NCBI RefSeq assembly: GCF_002090175.1
Contig: NZ_BBRN01000004.1
Span: 248,001-312,000, forward strand
From: Demequina sp. NBRC 110057
GTDB lineage: Bacteria; Actinomycetota; Actinomycetes; Actinomycetales; Demequinaceae
Direction of reading: 5' to 3'
DNA length: 64,000 bases
A model generated the notes under the pieces. The model made no database searches. It had not been told where the DNA came from and saw nothing but the letters and a program-made list of their open reading frames with translations. The position numbers and the translations under genes were made by a program. Position 1 is the first letter of the stretch. Every line of letters starts with the position of its first letter. Below are positions 34,611-42,833 of this stretch, one piece after another.

Positions 34611-35807
34611 ATGGGCTTTATCCAGGCAGCAATCGGGGCGATCGGGGGAACGCTCGCCGACCAGTGGATCGACTTCCTCACCCCTCCCGACAACGTCCCC
34701 CAGACCGCCGTCGTGTTCCCCGCGGTGCCGCAGGGGCAGAACGCTGGACGAGGCTCGAATGTGCGGGGCTCGGAGAACGTCATCACCAACGGCTCGAAGA
34801 TCGTGGTCCCCGAGGGCTTCGGCCTGCTGACCTTCCAAGACGGCGGCATCACCAACTTCGTGGGCGAGGCAGGCGGCTACATCTTCTCCGACACCGACCA
34901 GCAGGCGAAGTCGTTCTTCACCGGCGGCGGGATCTTCTCCTCGACGCTGACCAGCTCGTGGGAGCGCTTCAAGTACGGCGGCCAGCCCGGCGTGCAGCAC
35001 CTCGCGTTCTACGTGAACCTCAAGGAGATCCCCAACAACCGCTTTGGCACGCAGGGACCCATCTACTGGGACGACCGCTATCTGGGCACGCAGGCCGGCG
35101 CCGTCACGCGGGGCTCGTACACGCTGAAGGTCGTGGACCCCATCCTGTTCGCCAAGGCGATCGTCCCGGCCGCGTACCTGACGCAGAACGCCGGGATCTT
35201 CGACCTGTCGGCTGTCGACAACCCCGTCTCCGAGCAGCTCTTCAACGAGGTGGTGGGCTCGCTCGCCGCCGCCTTCTCCCGCTACACGAACGACGGCGAG
35301 CGCGGCAACCGCATCTCGGCCATCCAGGGCGATGCGCTCGGGTTCGCCAGGTCGCTGTCGAGCGTGGTGGAGGAGCACTACCGCTGGACCGACGAGCGCG
35401 GCATCACGATCCATGCCGCCGCGCTGCTCGCGATCGAATATGACGCCCCCACCGCGAAGCTGCTGGAAGACGTCCAGAAGGCCGATGCCCTCGCAGGTGG
35501 CCGCGGAGACTCGTTCCTGCGGCAGTCGGCGGCACGAGGCATCCAGGCCGCTGGCGAGACCGGCGGCGGCGACGGACTCGCGTTCATGGGGATGGGCATG
35601 AACGCTGCCGGGGGTGCGCTCGGAGGCCTGATGCAGAATCAGCCGGGCCAGCCCCAGGCGCCGCAGCAGGGAGCCGCGCAGCCGGCGGCGGCACCCGCGG
35701 CTCCCAGCGCCGCCGACCAGATCCGCGAGGCGAAGTCCATGCTGGACGAGGGGCTCATCACGCAAGAGGATTTCGACGCCCTCAAGCGCAAGGCGCTCGG
35801 CCTCTAA
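34611..35807 (+). CDS. SPFH-domain protein with C-terminal SHOCT motif (YdjI-like)
   Basis: This 398-residue protein contains an SPFH (band 7-like) domain at about residues 50-260 of the type often labelled virion core protein. A Gly/Met- and then Gln/Pro/Ala-rich linker follows, and a SHOCT motif lies at the very end (IREAKSMLDEGLITQEDFDA). No N-terminal transmembrane helix is evident. Homologous proteins such as Bacillus YdjI are membrane-associated and recruit partners under membrane stress. The start has the ribosome site AAGGAGGGG. Two genes follow at 16 bases and by overlap, and together they look like one functional set. A phage origin is unlikely despite the usual label. Confidence 0.84.
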   Translation: MGFIQAAIGAIGGTLADQWIDFLTPPDNVPQTAVVFPAVPQGQNAGRGSNVRGSENVITNGSKIVVPEGFGLLTFQDGGITNFVGEAGGYIFSDTDQQAKSFFTGGGIFSSTLTSSWERFKYGGQPGVQHLAFYVNLKEIPNNRFGTQGPIYWDDRYLGTQAGAVTRGSYTLKVVDPILFAKAIVPAAYLTQNAGIFDLSAVDNPVSEQLFNEVVGSLAAAFSRYTNDGERGNRISAIQGDALGFARSLSSVVEEHYRWTDERGITIHAAALLAIEYDAPTAKLLEDVQKADALAGGRGDSFLRQSAARGIQAAGETGGGDGLAFMGMGMNAAGGALGGLMQNQPGQPQAPQQGAAQPAAAPAAPSAADQIREAKSMLDEGLITQEDFDALKRKALGL

Positions 35808-35823
35808 CGTTTGGGAACCCTCG

Positions 35824-37041
35824 ATGACTGAACCCGCGGGACGGGAGCCCGCCGAGGCATCGGCCGATGACAGCGTCATCAACACCTCGACGGGACGCGC
35901 GCACGGGCACGATGACTGCCCCAAGTGCGGTTCCACCGAGGTCTCGCGCAAGGGCGAGACGCTGAGCCTCATCTGCGGCTTTTGCCGCTACGAGTGGGTG
36001 GGCACGCGCCTCGAGGACGCGCACGGGCTGGGCGACGGCATCGGCGATCTCGCTGGACGCACGTTCATGTCCGGCGCGGCCGACATCACGAGCGCCGAGA
36101 CGCTGATCACCCTGAAGTGCCAGGGCTGCGGCTCCGAGGTGGTGGTCGACACTGGCCGCACGCTCGAGGCGCGCTGCCACTGGTGCCGGTCCATCCTGTC
36201 GATCAACGACAAGATCCCCAACGGCGCCGTCCCCGACGGCATCGTGCCGTTCGCGATCTCCAAGGAGGACGCGATCGCGAGGATCGGCCAGTTCGCTGGC
36301 AAGCGCAAGTTCTTCGCGCTCAAGCGGTTCCGTGCGGAATTCAAGCCCGACAACGTCCTCGCGGTCTACCTGCCCTACATGACAGTCGACGGCAACGTGA
36401 CAGCCCGTTTCCACGGCAAGGGCGAGGTGCAGACCCGGCGTTACACCGTTCAGCACGGCAAGACGTCGACCACCTACTACGACGCTGACGTGTACGACGT
36501 GGTGCGCGAGTTCGACCTCCACATCGACGACCTCATCATCGAGTCGTCGGCGACGCGGTCCAACATCGACAACCGCGCCAACACCAACAACATCATCAAC
36601 TCGCTGTTGCCCTACGACGTGAAGAATATGGTGGCGTTCGACAGCAATTACCTCGGCGACGCGACCGCGGAAAAGCGCGACCTCAACATTGACGACGTCA
36701 CCCGCAAGGCCCACGTGCAGTTCCTCACCATGGCCCGCGAGGGAATCCGCGACGACCTCATGCAGTACGACCGCGGCGTGCGGTGGACGCACGAGGACAT
36801 GGACGTGCACGGAAGCCGGTGGGCGACGGTGTTCCTGCCCGTGTGGCTGTACAGCTATGCCGAGAAGTCGGACACCGGGCAGGTGATGGTGCACTACATC
36901 GCCGTCAACGGCCGCAACGGCAACGTGATGGGCTCGGTCCCCATCAACAAGGCCAGGCTGTGGGGCGTGACCTTCCTCGCGACGGTGTTGACGGCCGCCG
37001 TGGCGTGGCCGCTCGGCGCGGCGATCATGGTGGCGGGGTGA
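35824..37041 (+). CDS. Double zinc-ribbon, membrane-anchored protein (YdjG-like)
   Basis: This 405-residue protein starts with two TFIIB-type zinc ribbons: C32-x2-C35 with C51-x2-C54, and C99-x2-C102 with C118-x2-C121. A large conserved domain follows (IPNGAVPDGIVPFAISKEDA, FKPDNVLAVYLPYMTVDGNV, WATVFLPVWLYSYAEK). It ends with a hydrophobic helix, WGVTFLATVLTAAVAWPLGA, that should anchor it in the membrane with the ribbons in the cytoplasm. In Bacillus the corresponding YdjG works with YdjH, YdjI and PspA in a membrane-stress complex. The stop overlaps the next start (GTGA). Confidence 0.82.
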   Translation: MTEPAGREPAEASADDSVINTSTGRAHGHDDCPKCGSTEVSRKGETLSLICGFCRYEWVGTRLEDAHGLGDGIGDLAGRTFMSGAADITSAETLITLKCQGCGSEVVVDTGRTLEARCHWCRSILSINDKIPNGAVPDGIVPFAISKEDAIARIGQFAGKRKFFALKRFRAEFKPDNVLAVYLPYMTVDGNVTARFHGKGEVQTRRYTVQHGKTSTTYYDADVYDVVREFDLHIDDLIIESSATRSNIDNRANTNNIINSLLPYDVKNMVAFDSNYLGDATAEKRDLNIDDVTRKAHVQFLTMAREGIRDDLMQYDRGVRWTHEDMDVHGSRWATVFLPVWLYSYAEKSDTGQVMVHYIAVNGRNGNVMGSVPINKARLWGVTFLATVLTAAVAWPLGAAIMVAG

Positions 37042-37460
37042 GCGCGATGGACGCGGTGATCCTCGGCTCGAGTTCAAGCTCGGGCGACATCGGCTTCTTC
37101 GGCCTTGTGCTGTTGGCGGTGCCGTTCGTCGTGGGCTGGTGGACGTATCGCAGCCTGTACCGCCGCTATCGCAACCAGGACCAGCGCTACCGGTACGAGT
37201 ACACGACGGCCGCCGTGAGGTCGCGCCTGCAGCGCTGGGACACGTTCGACCGCAAGAACAACCGTCAGCGCAACCGTGACATCCACGGCCGCAACGACGA
37301 CGACTCCCACGAGCGCGCGGACCACGCCACCGTGCGTGAGGCGCAGGCGCCGCGGGTGGCACAGGAGGAACGACTCGCGCAGGAGGCGCGCGAGGCGGAG
37401 CCTGCACGTGAGGCCCAGGAGCCTCGCGCGGCCGACACGCCCCGCGAACCCGGGGCCTGA
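37038..37460 (+). CDS. Small single-span membrane protein with charged tail (third gene of the SPFH set)
   Basis: This 140-residue protein begins with a short Ser-rich stretch, one membrane helix (IGFFGLVLLAVPFVVGWWTY, about residues 18-37) and then an Arg/Asn/Glu/Ala-rich tail. The tail has heptad-like RE and EA repeats that could form a coiled coil. No known domain is recognised; its position corresponds to YdjH in Bacillus. The GTG start at 37038 overlaps the previous stop. An ATG three codons later is possible. A terminator follows five bases after the stop, closing the operon. Confidence 0.72.
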   Translation: MSAMDAVILGSSSSSGDIGFFGLVLLAVPFVVGWWTYRSLYRRYRNQDQRYRYEYTTAAVRSRLQRWDTFDRKNNRQRNRDIHGRNDDDSHERADHATVREAQAPRVAQEERLAQEAREAEPAREAQEPRAADTPREPGA

Positions 37461-37465
37461 CACAG

Positions 37466-37500
37466 CGATGGCGGGACTCCCCAGGGGAGCCCCGCCATCG
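37466..37500. terminator. Bidirectional terminator between the SPFH operon and csbD
   Basis: The arms CGATGGCGGG and CCCGCCATCG continue inward with CTCCCC and GGGGAG around a short loop. It serves the convergent SPFH operon and the CsbD gene. Confidence 0.85.
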
Positions 37501-37521
37501 GCGTGAAGAGGGTGCGAGCGC

Positions 37522-37734
37522 TTAGGCGTCGTTCTCGTTGCGATCGGTCAGGTCGTTGTACTTCTCGGCGACCTTGTCCTTGACGTCCTCGACCTTGTCC
37601 TTGAAATCGGCCTTGGCCTGGTCCGTCTTGCCCTCCGCCTCGAGCTGCTCGTCGTCCGTCGCCTTGCCGAAGCCTTCCTTGACCTTGCCCTTCGCGTCCT
37701 CGGCGGCGTTGCTGAGTCGATCGGTGTTGCTCAT
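37522..37734 (-). CDS. CsbD-like general stress protein
   Basis: This 70-residue highly charged helical protein of the CsbD family has the core NAAEDAKGKVKEGFGKATDDEQLEAEG followed by Lys/Asp repeats. CsbD proteins are small, abundant stress-induced proteins of unknown biochemical role. The start is ATG at 37734, with CGAGGAGCTG upstream as ribosome site (on the minus strand). No sigma-B-type promoter could be assigned with confidence. Confidence 0.9.
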   Translation of the reverse strand: MSNTDRLSNAAEDAKGKVKEGFGKATDDEQLEAEGKTDQAKADFKDKVEDVKDKVAEKYNDLTDRNENDA

Positions 37735-37796
37735 GGTGACAGCTCCTCGGTAGTCGGTACTGCGGACGTGGGAAGGAACGTCACGAGGCGCCGTGA

Positions 37797-39395
37797 CTAT
37801 TCCGCGATCTCGCACCGATCCCATGTCGACGTGTCTCGCAGCAGTTGCCGATCATGCGTGGCGATCACCACCGCCGCAGTGGTGGCCGCGAGAGCTTCGG
37901 TGAGGTCGTCGACAAGCGCGATCGAGAGGTGGTTCGTGGGTTCGTCGAGCAGGAGGCACGCGGGCCTGTGCGCGAGCGCCACGGCGAGCGCGAGGCGGCG
38001 CTGAGCCCCCGTCGACAGCGCCCCCACTCGTTGCGCGGCGTCGGCCCTCGACAGGAGCCCGAGCGATGCCAGGCCTGGCGCGTTAGGCCTGCCGTCGGTA
38101 GCCGCACGAAACGCCGCTGTGGCGGAAAGGTGCGCTGGCAGCACGCTTTCCTGGGCGAGCAGCACCACGCCATCCTCCTGGGGGATGAAGACCTGACCTG
38201 CTGTGGGCGAGAGCCGTCCGGCGAGCATCGCGAGGAGCGTGGACTTTCCCGAACCGTTGCGCCCCGTCACGACGAGCTTGTCGCCGCCGCGGACCGTGAC
38301 GGATAGCGCGGATGAGAGACGGCCCTCGTACATCACCTCGTCGGCGACAGTGACGACCGCGCCCTTCCGCGCCTCCACCACCGGGAACCGCAGGCGTGCC
38401 GGTGGCGGCGGCGTGGGGACGGCCGATGCATCGAGGCGCTCCTGGATGCGACGCACCTGGGCCACCTGAGACGAGGCCCTGGTCGCCCGCGCGTGTTTGC
38501 CCGTGCCCTTCTCGGGACGCCAACCTGAGACGAGTCGTCCCTGCGCGGCCGTCAGCGCGTCCGCTAGCTCTGCCCTACGGCCCGACTGTTCTGCATGCAG
38601 CTGCTCCCACCGCTCTCGGTCGGCGCGGCGGCGGTCGACATACGACTCGTATCCGCCGCCGTAGACGGCCGCGCGCCCGTCGGGATGGGGGTCGAGGTCG
38701 ACGATCGTCGTGGCGACGTCCGCCAGCAGTGCGCGGTCGTGTGTCACGACCACCACGCCGCCTGTGCGGTCCCTGATAGCCGCGGTGAGGTGCGTCAGGC
38801 CTGCGGCATCGAGGTGGTTCGTGGGCTCGTCGAGCAGCAGGATATCGCTCGAAGACGCGAGCACGCAGGCGAGTCTCACCCGGTAGCGCTGCCCAACCGA
38901 GAGCGAGGCGAGCGCCCGGCCACGGTCCGATGGTGCGCCGAGCGCCGCGAGGGCCACATCGACCCTTCGCTGGGCGTCCCACGCTTCAAGCACTGTCGCG
39001 TGCTCGAGCGCTTCCGCGTAGCGCTCGTCGGCGCCTGGTGCGTCTGCGGCGACGTCGTCCGCGGCCTCGTCCAGGGCCACGAGTGCCGCCAGGGAGGGCG
39101 CGATCGTGGCCGCGACGGCGTCGGCGATCGTGCGGCCGTCGTCGGCCGGCATCTCCTGCTCTGCGACGGTGACGGTTCCGTGAACCGTCACCGTGCCCGA
39201 GTCCGGGTCGAGGCGCCCCGAGAGTAGGTGGAGCAGCGTGGACTTGCCGCGACCGTTCTCGCCCACGATCGCGAGCCTGGAAATGGTAGAGACCGTGAGG
39301 GTGAGATCTGTGAGGACGGCGCGTCCGCCGCGAGCGATGGAGACTCCGTCGAGTGCAATGTGGGCGCGCTGGCGCGCCCTGGGGTGGAGGGGCAT
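37797..39395 (-). CDS. ABC-F family ATPase, probable ribosome-protection resistance factor
   Basis: This 532-residue protein has two ABC domains and no membrane segments. Site 1 has [25 protein letters not shown] and [11 protein letters not shown]. Site 2 has [25 protein letters not shown] and [11 protein letters not shown]. The interdomain linker (about 255-330) carries the basic, helical segment that enters the ribosomal exit region in antibiotic-resistance ABC-F proteins. Such proteins dislodge macrolide, lincosamide, streptogramin or pleuromutilin drugs. Start ATG 39395 has AGGAAG four bases upstream on the minus strand. An upstream six-residue reading frame and foldable leader strongly suggest drug-induced expression. 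It could instead be a housekeeping ABC-F, but the leader favours resistance. Confidence 0.87.
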   Translation of the reverse strand: MPLHPRARQRAHIALDGVSIARGGRAVLTDLTLTVSTISRLAIVGENGRGKSTLLHLLSGRLDPDSGTVTVHGTVTVAEQEMPADDGRTIADAVAATIAPSLAALVALDEAADDVAADAPGADERYAEALEHATVLEAWDAQRRVDVALAALGAPSDRGRALASLSVGQRYRVRLACVLASSSDILLLDEPTNHLDAAGLTHLTAAIRDRTGGVVVVTHDRALLADVATTIVDLDPHPDGRAAVYGGGYESYVDRRRADRERWEQLHAEQSGRRAELADALTAAQGRLVSGWRPEKGTGKHARATRASSQVAQVRRIQERLDASAVPTPPPPARLRFPVVEARKGAVVTVADEVMYEGRLSSALSVTVRGGDKLVVTGRNGSGKSTLLAMLAGRLSPTAGQVFIPQEDGVVLLAQESVLPAHLSATAAFRAATDGRPNAPGLASLGLLSRADAAQRVGALSTGAQRRLALAVALAHRPACLLLDEPTNHLSIALVDDLTEALAATTAAVVIATHDRQLLRDTSTWDRCEIAE

Positions 39396-39414
39396 AGGTC
39401 TTCCTAATACGAGG

Positions 39415-39497
39415 GCGCGCCCGCGGCGCGCAGGTGTAAGGGCGCGGTCGACGCAGCGAGCCACATCGTGGCGGCCGCGGACCGGTCGGCCCTTACA
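39415..39497 (-). promoter_or_regulatory. Attenuator leader of the ABC-F gene
   Basis: On the minus strand, TGTAAGGGC (plus 39489-39497, including the leader peptide stop) is complementary to GCCCTTACA (plus 39435-39443). A tight hairpin GCGCGCC / GGCGCGC (plus 39415-39431) sits just before the ABC-F ribosome site. An alternative pairing of TCGACGC with GCGTCGA (plus 39514-39520 and 39448-39454) excludes the first. Such competing stems are typical of ribosome-stalling attenuation. No experimental proof. Confidence 0.65.
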
Positions 39498-39513
39498 GGA
39501 AGTACAAATGCAT
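39493..39513 (-). CDS. Six-residue leader peptide of the ABC-F attenuator
   Basis: The frame reads MHLYFL and then a TAA stop. Its ATG is six bases after a minus-strand TACCCT box (plus 39520-39525), so it would be the 5' end of a leaderless transcript. Stalling of a drug-bound ribosome within it would change folding of the following RNA and expose the ABC-F start 98 bases downstream. Confidence 0.65.
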   Translation of the reverse strand: MHLYFL

Positions 39514-39548
39514 GCGTCGAGGGTACGTCATCCGCAGGTGTGCGTGAT

Positions 39549-40400
39549 TCAACGCAGGATGCTGCCGATCGCCTGAGGAATGGCCGTCGCGATGTCGAGC
39601 GCGACGAGGGGCCCGCCGGCGCTGGCGACCTCACCCGCGCGGGCGTGCAGCCACGAGGCGCAGGCGCCGGCATCGGCCGCCGACAGGCCGCTCGCGAGGG
39701 CGGCGCCAGCGATGCCGGCGAGGACGTCTCCCGCGCCCGCGGTCGCGAGCCACGCAGGTGCCTCGGGAAGCATTACCACGGTGCCTCCAGGCGAGGCGAT
39801 GACGGTCCGCGACCCCTTGAGCAGCACCGTCGCGCGCGCGGTCTCGGCGAGCAGCCTGGCGTGGCCGGCGCGATCATCCATGACGTCGCCGAGCGACACG
39901 TCGTGACGCAGAGCGCGCAGGGTGCGAACGAGCTCCTCGGCGTGAGGCGTCAGCAGGACGCGATCGGCCGCGGCCTCGCGCGACCCCGTCGCCCGCGCCC
40001 GCGCGACCGCCTCGAGCGCGCCGGCGTCCACCACGAGCGGCGCTCCCGACGCCATCGCGGAGCCAATCGCCGCGTCCTGCTCGGGGTAATCGGCGACGCC
40101 AGAGCCCACCACCCACGCCTGGGCGCGCGGAAGCCTCTCGGCCGCGTCTCCAGGGTCGTGCACCACGGCCTCGGGGCGATGGTGGAGGACGAGGTCCTGC
40201 GCGCGCAGGGGGCCGACGTACCTCACCATCCCGGCGCCAGCGCGGGCCGCGCCGGAGACCACGAGCGCGGCGGCACCGGGGTAGGCCTCGGAGCCGGCGA
40301 TGACGCCGACGACGCCCCGCGAGTACTTGTCGTCGCCGGCACCCGGCACTGCCCACCGCTCGCGGACCTGGTCCGCGCCCCACTCCTGCGCGTCACTCAT
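39549..40400 (-). CDS. nnrD: ADP-dependent NAD(P)H-hydrate dehydratase
   Basis: This 283-residue ribokinase-like enzyme repairs hydrated NAD(P)H by ATP- or ADP-driven dehydration. Conserved parts are [21 protein letters not shown] near the N-terminus, [14 protein letters not shown] and the nucleotide-binding [20 protein letters not shown]. The start ATG at 40400 is favoured; a GTG at 40409 would add three residues. The partner epimerase (nnrE) lies 617 bases away on the same strand, separated by def on the other strand. In most bacteria the two are fused. Confidence 0.92.
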   Translation of the reverse strand: MSDAQEWGADQVRERWAVPGAGDDKYSRGVVGVIAGSEAYPGAAALVVSGAARAGAGMVRYVGPLRAQDLVLHHRPEAVVHDPGDAAERLPRAQAWVVGSGVADYPEQDAAIGSAMASGAPLVVDAGALEAVARARATGSREAAADRVLLTPHAEELVRTLRALRHDVSLGDVMDDRAGHARLLAETARATVLLKGSRTVIASPGGTVVMLPEAPAWLATAGAGDVLAGIAGAALASGLSAADAGACASWLHARAGEVASAGGPLVALDIATAIPQAIGSILR

Positions 40401-40489
40401 GGGTTCCACCCTGGCACAGCGGCGCAGTTTTCCGGCGTAGCACCAGCGCCGATGCCGAGGCGGGCGGCTGCCGTGAGAGAATCCCCGTC

Positions 40490-40987
40490 ATGGCCATGCG
40501 TGACATCCGAGTGACCGGCGACCCCGTGCTGCGCACGGTCTGCGACCCCATCACCGACATCGACGACCGCGTTCGCACCCTTGTCGAGGACCTGCTCGAG
40601 ACGGTGGACTACGAGGGGCGTGCTGGGCTCGCCGCGAACCAGATTGGCGTATCGCTGCGCGCGTTCTCGTGGAACATCGATGGCGACATCGGCTACATCC
40701 TTAACCCGGAGATCGTCGAGAGGGCCACGGAGTACCAGGAGCTTGGCGAGGAGGGCTGCCTGTCGGTCCCCGGCCTCTGGTACCCGTGCGAGCGTCCCGC
40801 CTACACGAAGGCGGTGGGCACCGACCTCGACGGCAAGGAGGTCGTCATCGAGGGCGAGGAGATCTGGGCCCGCCTCATCAACCACGAGGTGGACCACCTC
40901 GACGGCCACCTCTACCTCGACCGCCTCGCGAAGGACGTGCGCAAGCGCGCCATGCGGGAGCTGCGGGAGTCGCTCGAGGCGAAGTAA
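40490..40987 (+). CDS. def: Peptide deformylase
   Basis: This 165-residue metal enzyme removes the N-formyl group from new proteins. All three signature motifs are seen: GLAANQIG (residues 46-53), EEGCLSVPG with metal ligand C90, and NHEVDHLDG with metal ligands H132 and H136 and catalytic E133. The start ATG at 40490 is used; a second ATG two codons on is possible. The gene sits alone between the two nicotinamide-repair genes on the opposite strand. Confidence 0.95.
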   Translation: MAMRDIRVTGDPVLRTVCDPITDIDDRVRTLVEDLLETVDYEGRAGLAANQIGVSLRAFSWNIDGDIGYILNPEIVERATEYQELGEEGCLSVPGLWYPCERPAYTKAVGTDLDGKEVVIEGEEIWARLINHEVDHLDGHLYLDRLAKDVRKRAMRELRESLEAK

Positions 40988-41016
40988 CGCGCTGGGGCGC
41001 CTCGGCGCCTCGGCGC

Positions 41017-41661
41017 CTATTGACGCGGGATTCCCACCTCGGCCACGATCACGCGTCCGGCCGATGCGCTGGCCGGCTCCTGGGCCAGGCACGCCTTGGG
41101 CGCGGTGAAGGTCACCGTGACGGTGGCGCTGACGTGCGCCGCATCCGCGGCGGCGGAGTCGGCATCGAGCCCGCTCGGAATGTCGACAGCCACGACTGCG
41201 GCGGAAGTGGGGATCGTGGCGACGAGCGCGTCCGCCGGTGCCCTGAGGTCCGGCGACGAGCCGATGCCCACGATCCCGTCGATCACCACGTGAGCCGTGG
41301 CGACCACGGCCGCTGCCGCCTCGGCATCGGCCGCCGCGTCGACGATGCTGACGCCCGCCGCACGGGCCTCGCCCAGGCTGGGGAGGTGGACGCCGCCGGC
41401 CACCAGCAGCGCGGTGACGTTCGCTCCGCGGTGGCGCAGCCGCGCGCCCGCCAGGAGTGCGTCACCGCCGTTGTGACCGGACCCGACGAGCACGGCGACG
41501 CGAGCATCGGCCATGCGGCCGGGGTCCGCGGCGAGGATCATCTCGCACTCGGCGGCGACGGCATCGGCAGCGCGGGCCATCAGGGTGGCCTCCGGCACGG
41601 TCTCCATCACCTGGGCCTCGGCGTCGCGGATCTGCTGGACGGTCATCACGGAAGCGGACAT
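41017..41661 (-). CDS. nnrE: NAD(P)H-hydrate epimerase
   Basis: This 214-residue YjeF N-terminal-type enzyme interconverts the R and S hydrates of NAD(P)H so that NnrD can repair both. Typical blocks are VQQIRDAEAQVMETVPEATLM, VAVLVGSGHNGGDALLAGARL and VVIDGIVGIGSSPDLRAP followed by VVAVDIPSGLDADS. The start ATG at 41661 lies seven bases from a CAATCT box on the minus strand. It ends 29 bases after the convergent def gene. Confidence 0.92.
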   Translation of the reverse strand: MSASVMTVQQIRDAEAQVMETVPEATLMARAADAVAAECEMILAADPGRMADARVAVLVGSGHNGGDALLAGARLRHRGANVTALLVAGGVHLPSLGEARAAGVSIVDAAADAEAAAAVVATAHVVIDGIVGIGSSPDLRAPADALVATIPTSAAVVAVDIPSGLDADSAAADAAHVSATVTVTFTAPKACLAQEPASASAGRVIVAEVGIPRQ

Positions 41662-41806
41662 AGTGCCCAGATTGTCACATCGGGGCGTGGTGAGGCTGGC
41701 ATTTCGGGACGCTGTCAGGCAGGATGGGAGCACACCGGGGCTCACGCCAGGCGCACCTTCGGATGAGGTCGTAGGGGAAGACGCACCTCAACAGGAAGGA
41801 AGGGTC

Positions 41807-42304
41807 ATGGCTGCCATCACCCGCGGTGTGCTTTTTGTGCATTCGGCTACGCGCGCGATGTGCCCTCACATCGAGTGGGCGGCGCAGTCCGTGCTGGGTT
41901 CGCGCGCGTCCTTCGAGTGGACCGACCAGCCCGCCGGCACCTCGCTGTTCCGCGCCGAAGTGGCGTGGCAGGGCACCCCCGGAACGGGCGCGCGCCTCGC
42001 CTCGGCCCTGCGCGGCTGGGAGCACGTGCGCTACGAGGTGACCGAGGACCCGTCCTTCGGCTCCGACGGCGCCCGCTGGTCCCACACCCCCTCGCTAGGC
42101 ATCTTCCACGCCGTCACCGACGTTCACGGCAACGTGGTGGTCCCCGAGGACCGCATCCGTGCGGCCCTGGAGAACGGCGGCACCGTGACCGACTTCAAGC
42201 GCGCGATGGACCTCGCGCTGGGTGCGGCCTGGGACGACGAGCTGGAGCCCTTCCGCTACGCCGGGGCGGGTGCCCCCGTGCGCTGGCTACACCGCGTGGG
42301 GTAA
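41807..42304 (+). CDS. DUF3145 family protein
   Basis: This 165-residue soluble protein belongs to DUF3145, a family restricted to actinobacteria and of unknown function. Conserved parts are GVLFVHSATRAMCPHIEWAA, a hydrophobic core strand region (RASFEWTDQPAGTSLFRAEV) and a C-terminal DFKRAMDLALGAAWDDELEPFRYA. The start ATG has AGGAAGGAAGG upstream. A -10 box TAATCT overlaps its stop codon and starts a new transcript for the next gene. Confidence 0.88.
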   Translation: MAAITRGVLFVHSATRAMCPHIEWAAQSVLGSRASFEWTDQPAGTSLFRAEVAWQGTPGTGARLASALRGWEHVRYEVTEDPSFGSDGARWSHTPSLGIFHAVTDVHGNVVVPEDRIRAALENGGTVTDFKRAMDLALGAAWDDELEPFRYAGAGAPVRWLHRVG

Positions 42305-42307
42305 TCT
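42302..42307 (+). promoter_or_regulatory. -10 box for the mini-ORF and DUF4440 gene
   Basis: TAATCT overlaps the DUF3145 stop codon and lies eight bases before the ATG at 42316. A transcript starting there would begin with the seven-codon frame that is coupled to the next gene. Confidence 0.5.
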
Positions 42308-42315
42308 CGCGCCTC

Positions 42316-42339
42316 ATGACCCCGAGCACGACCGCATGA
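42316..42339 (+). CDS. Seven-residue leaderless mini-ORF coupled to the DUF4440 gene
   Basis: The frame reads MTPSTTA and stops at a TGA that overlaps the ATG of the next gene (ATGA at 42336-42339). With a -10 box eight bases upstream it would be translated as the 5' end of the mRNA, passing ribosomes to the DUF4440 gene, which has no ribosome site of its own. Confidence 0.5.
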   Translation: MTPSTTA

Positions 42340-42701
42340 TGGAGCTTGCCCACGACGAGGCGCTCACGCTCCAGGCGATGGAAGAGGCGATGTGGCGCCC
42401 GGAGACGCGCTTCGACCGCCGCTACATGGAGGCGATCCTCGCCGAGAACTTCCACGAGGTGGGCCAGTCCGGCCGCACCTACTCGCGTGAGGACACGCTC
42501 GACCTGCGCCCCATCGAGATCGATATCCAGTTCCCGCTGCTCGGATTCTCCGCCGTCGCCATCTGCGAGGACGTCGCGCTCGTGAGCTACACCTCCATCC
42601 CCGCCCGCAGCCCGCGCGGGGCGGCCCACCGCACGTCGGTGTGGACCAACGACGGCCGCTGGAAGCTGCGCTTTCACCAGGCGACGCCCGCGGAGGTCTA
42701 A
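42336..42701 (+). CDS. DUF4440 / NTF2-like protein
   Basis: This 121-residue protein has the cone-shaped NTF2-like fold of the DUF4440 family. A first helix LQAMEEAMWRPETRFDRRYM is followed by the short helix ILAENFHEVGQSGRTYSRED, and the final strands are VALVSYTSI and SVWTNDGRWKLRFHQATP. Such proteins bind small ligands or have minor enzymatic roles; none can be assigned here. ATG 42336 (or 42339) is used because no ribosome site is near and an ATGA overlap with a leaderless seven-codon frame can supply ribosomes. Confidence 0.82.
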   Translation: MMELAHDEALTLQAMEEAMWRPETRFDRRYMEAILAENFHEVGQSGRTYSREDTLDLRPIEIDIQFPLLGFSAVAICEDVALVSYTSIPARSPRGAAHRTSVWTNDGRWKLRFHQATPAEV

Positions 42702-42746
42702 GCCCCGCCATCGGCCGTCCGACAATGCGAACCAGTCGGAAACGCA

Positions 42747-42790
42747 ACACGCCGGGTGACGGTCCTCTGAGGGACCTTCACCCGGCGTGT
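42747..42790. terminator. Bidirectional terminator between the DUF4440 gene and fabF
   Basis: Long arms (ACACGCCGGGTGACGGTCC and GGACCTTCACCCGGCGTGT, nearly perfect) enclose a short loop TCTGAG. It stops the convergent DUF4440 and fab transcripts. Confidence 0.85.
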
Positions 42791-42833
42791 CGCTGACCGG
42801 AACGGTTCGCTTGGGAGTGCTGCGACCTAGGTA

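Noticed and set aside
34611..35807. Phage origin suggested by the label virion core protein for SPFH proteins of this type
   Set aside because: No other phage gene is present and the zinc-ribbon partner is a chromosomal stress-gene pattern.
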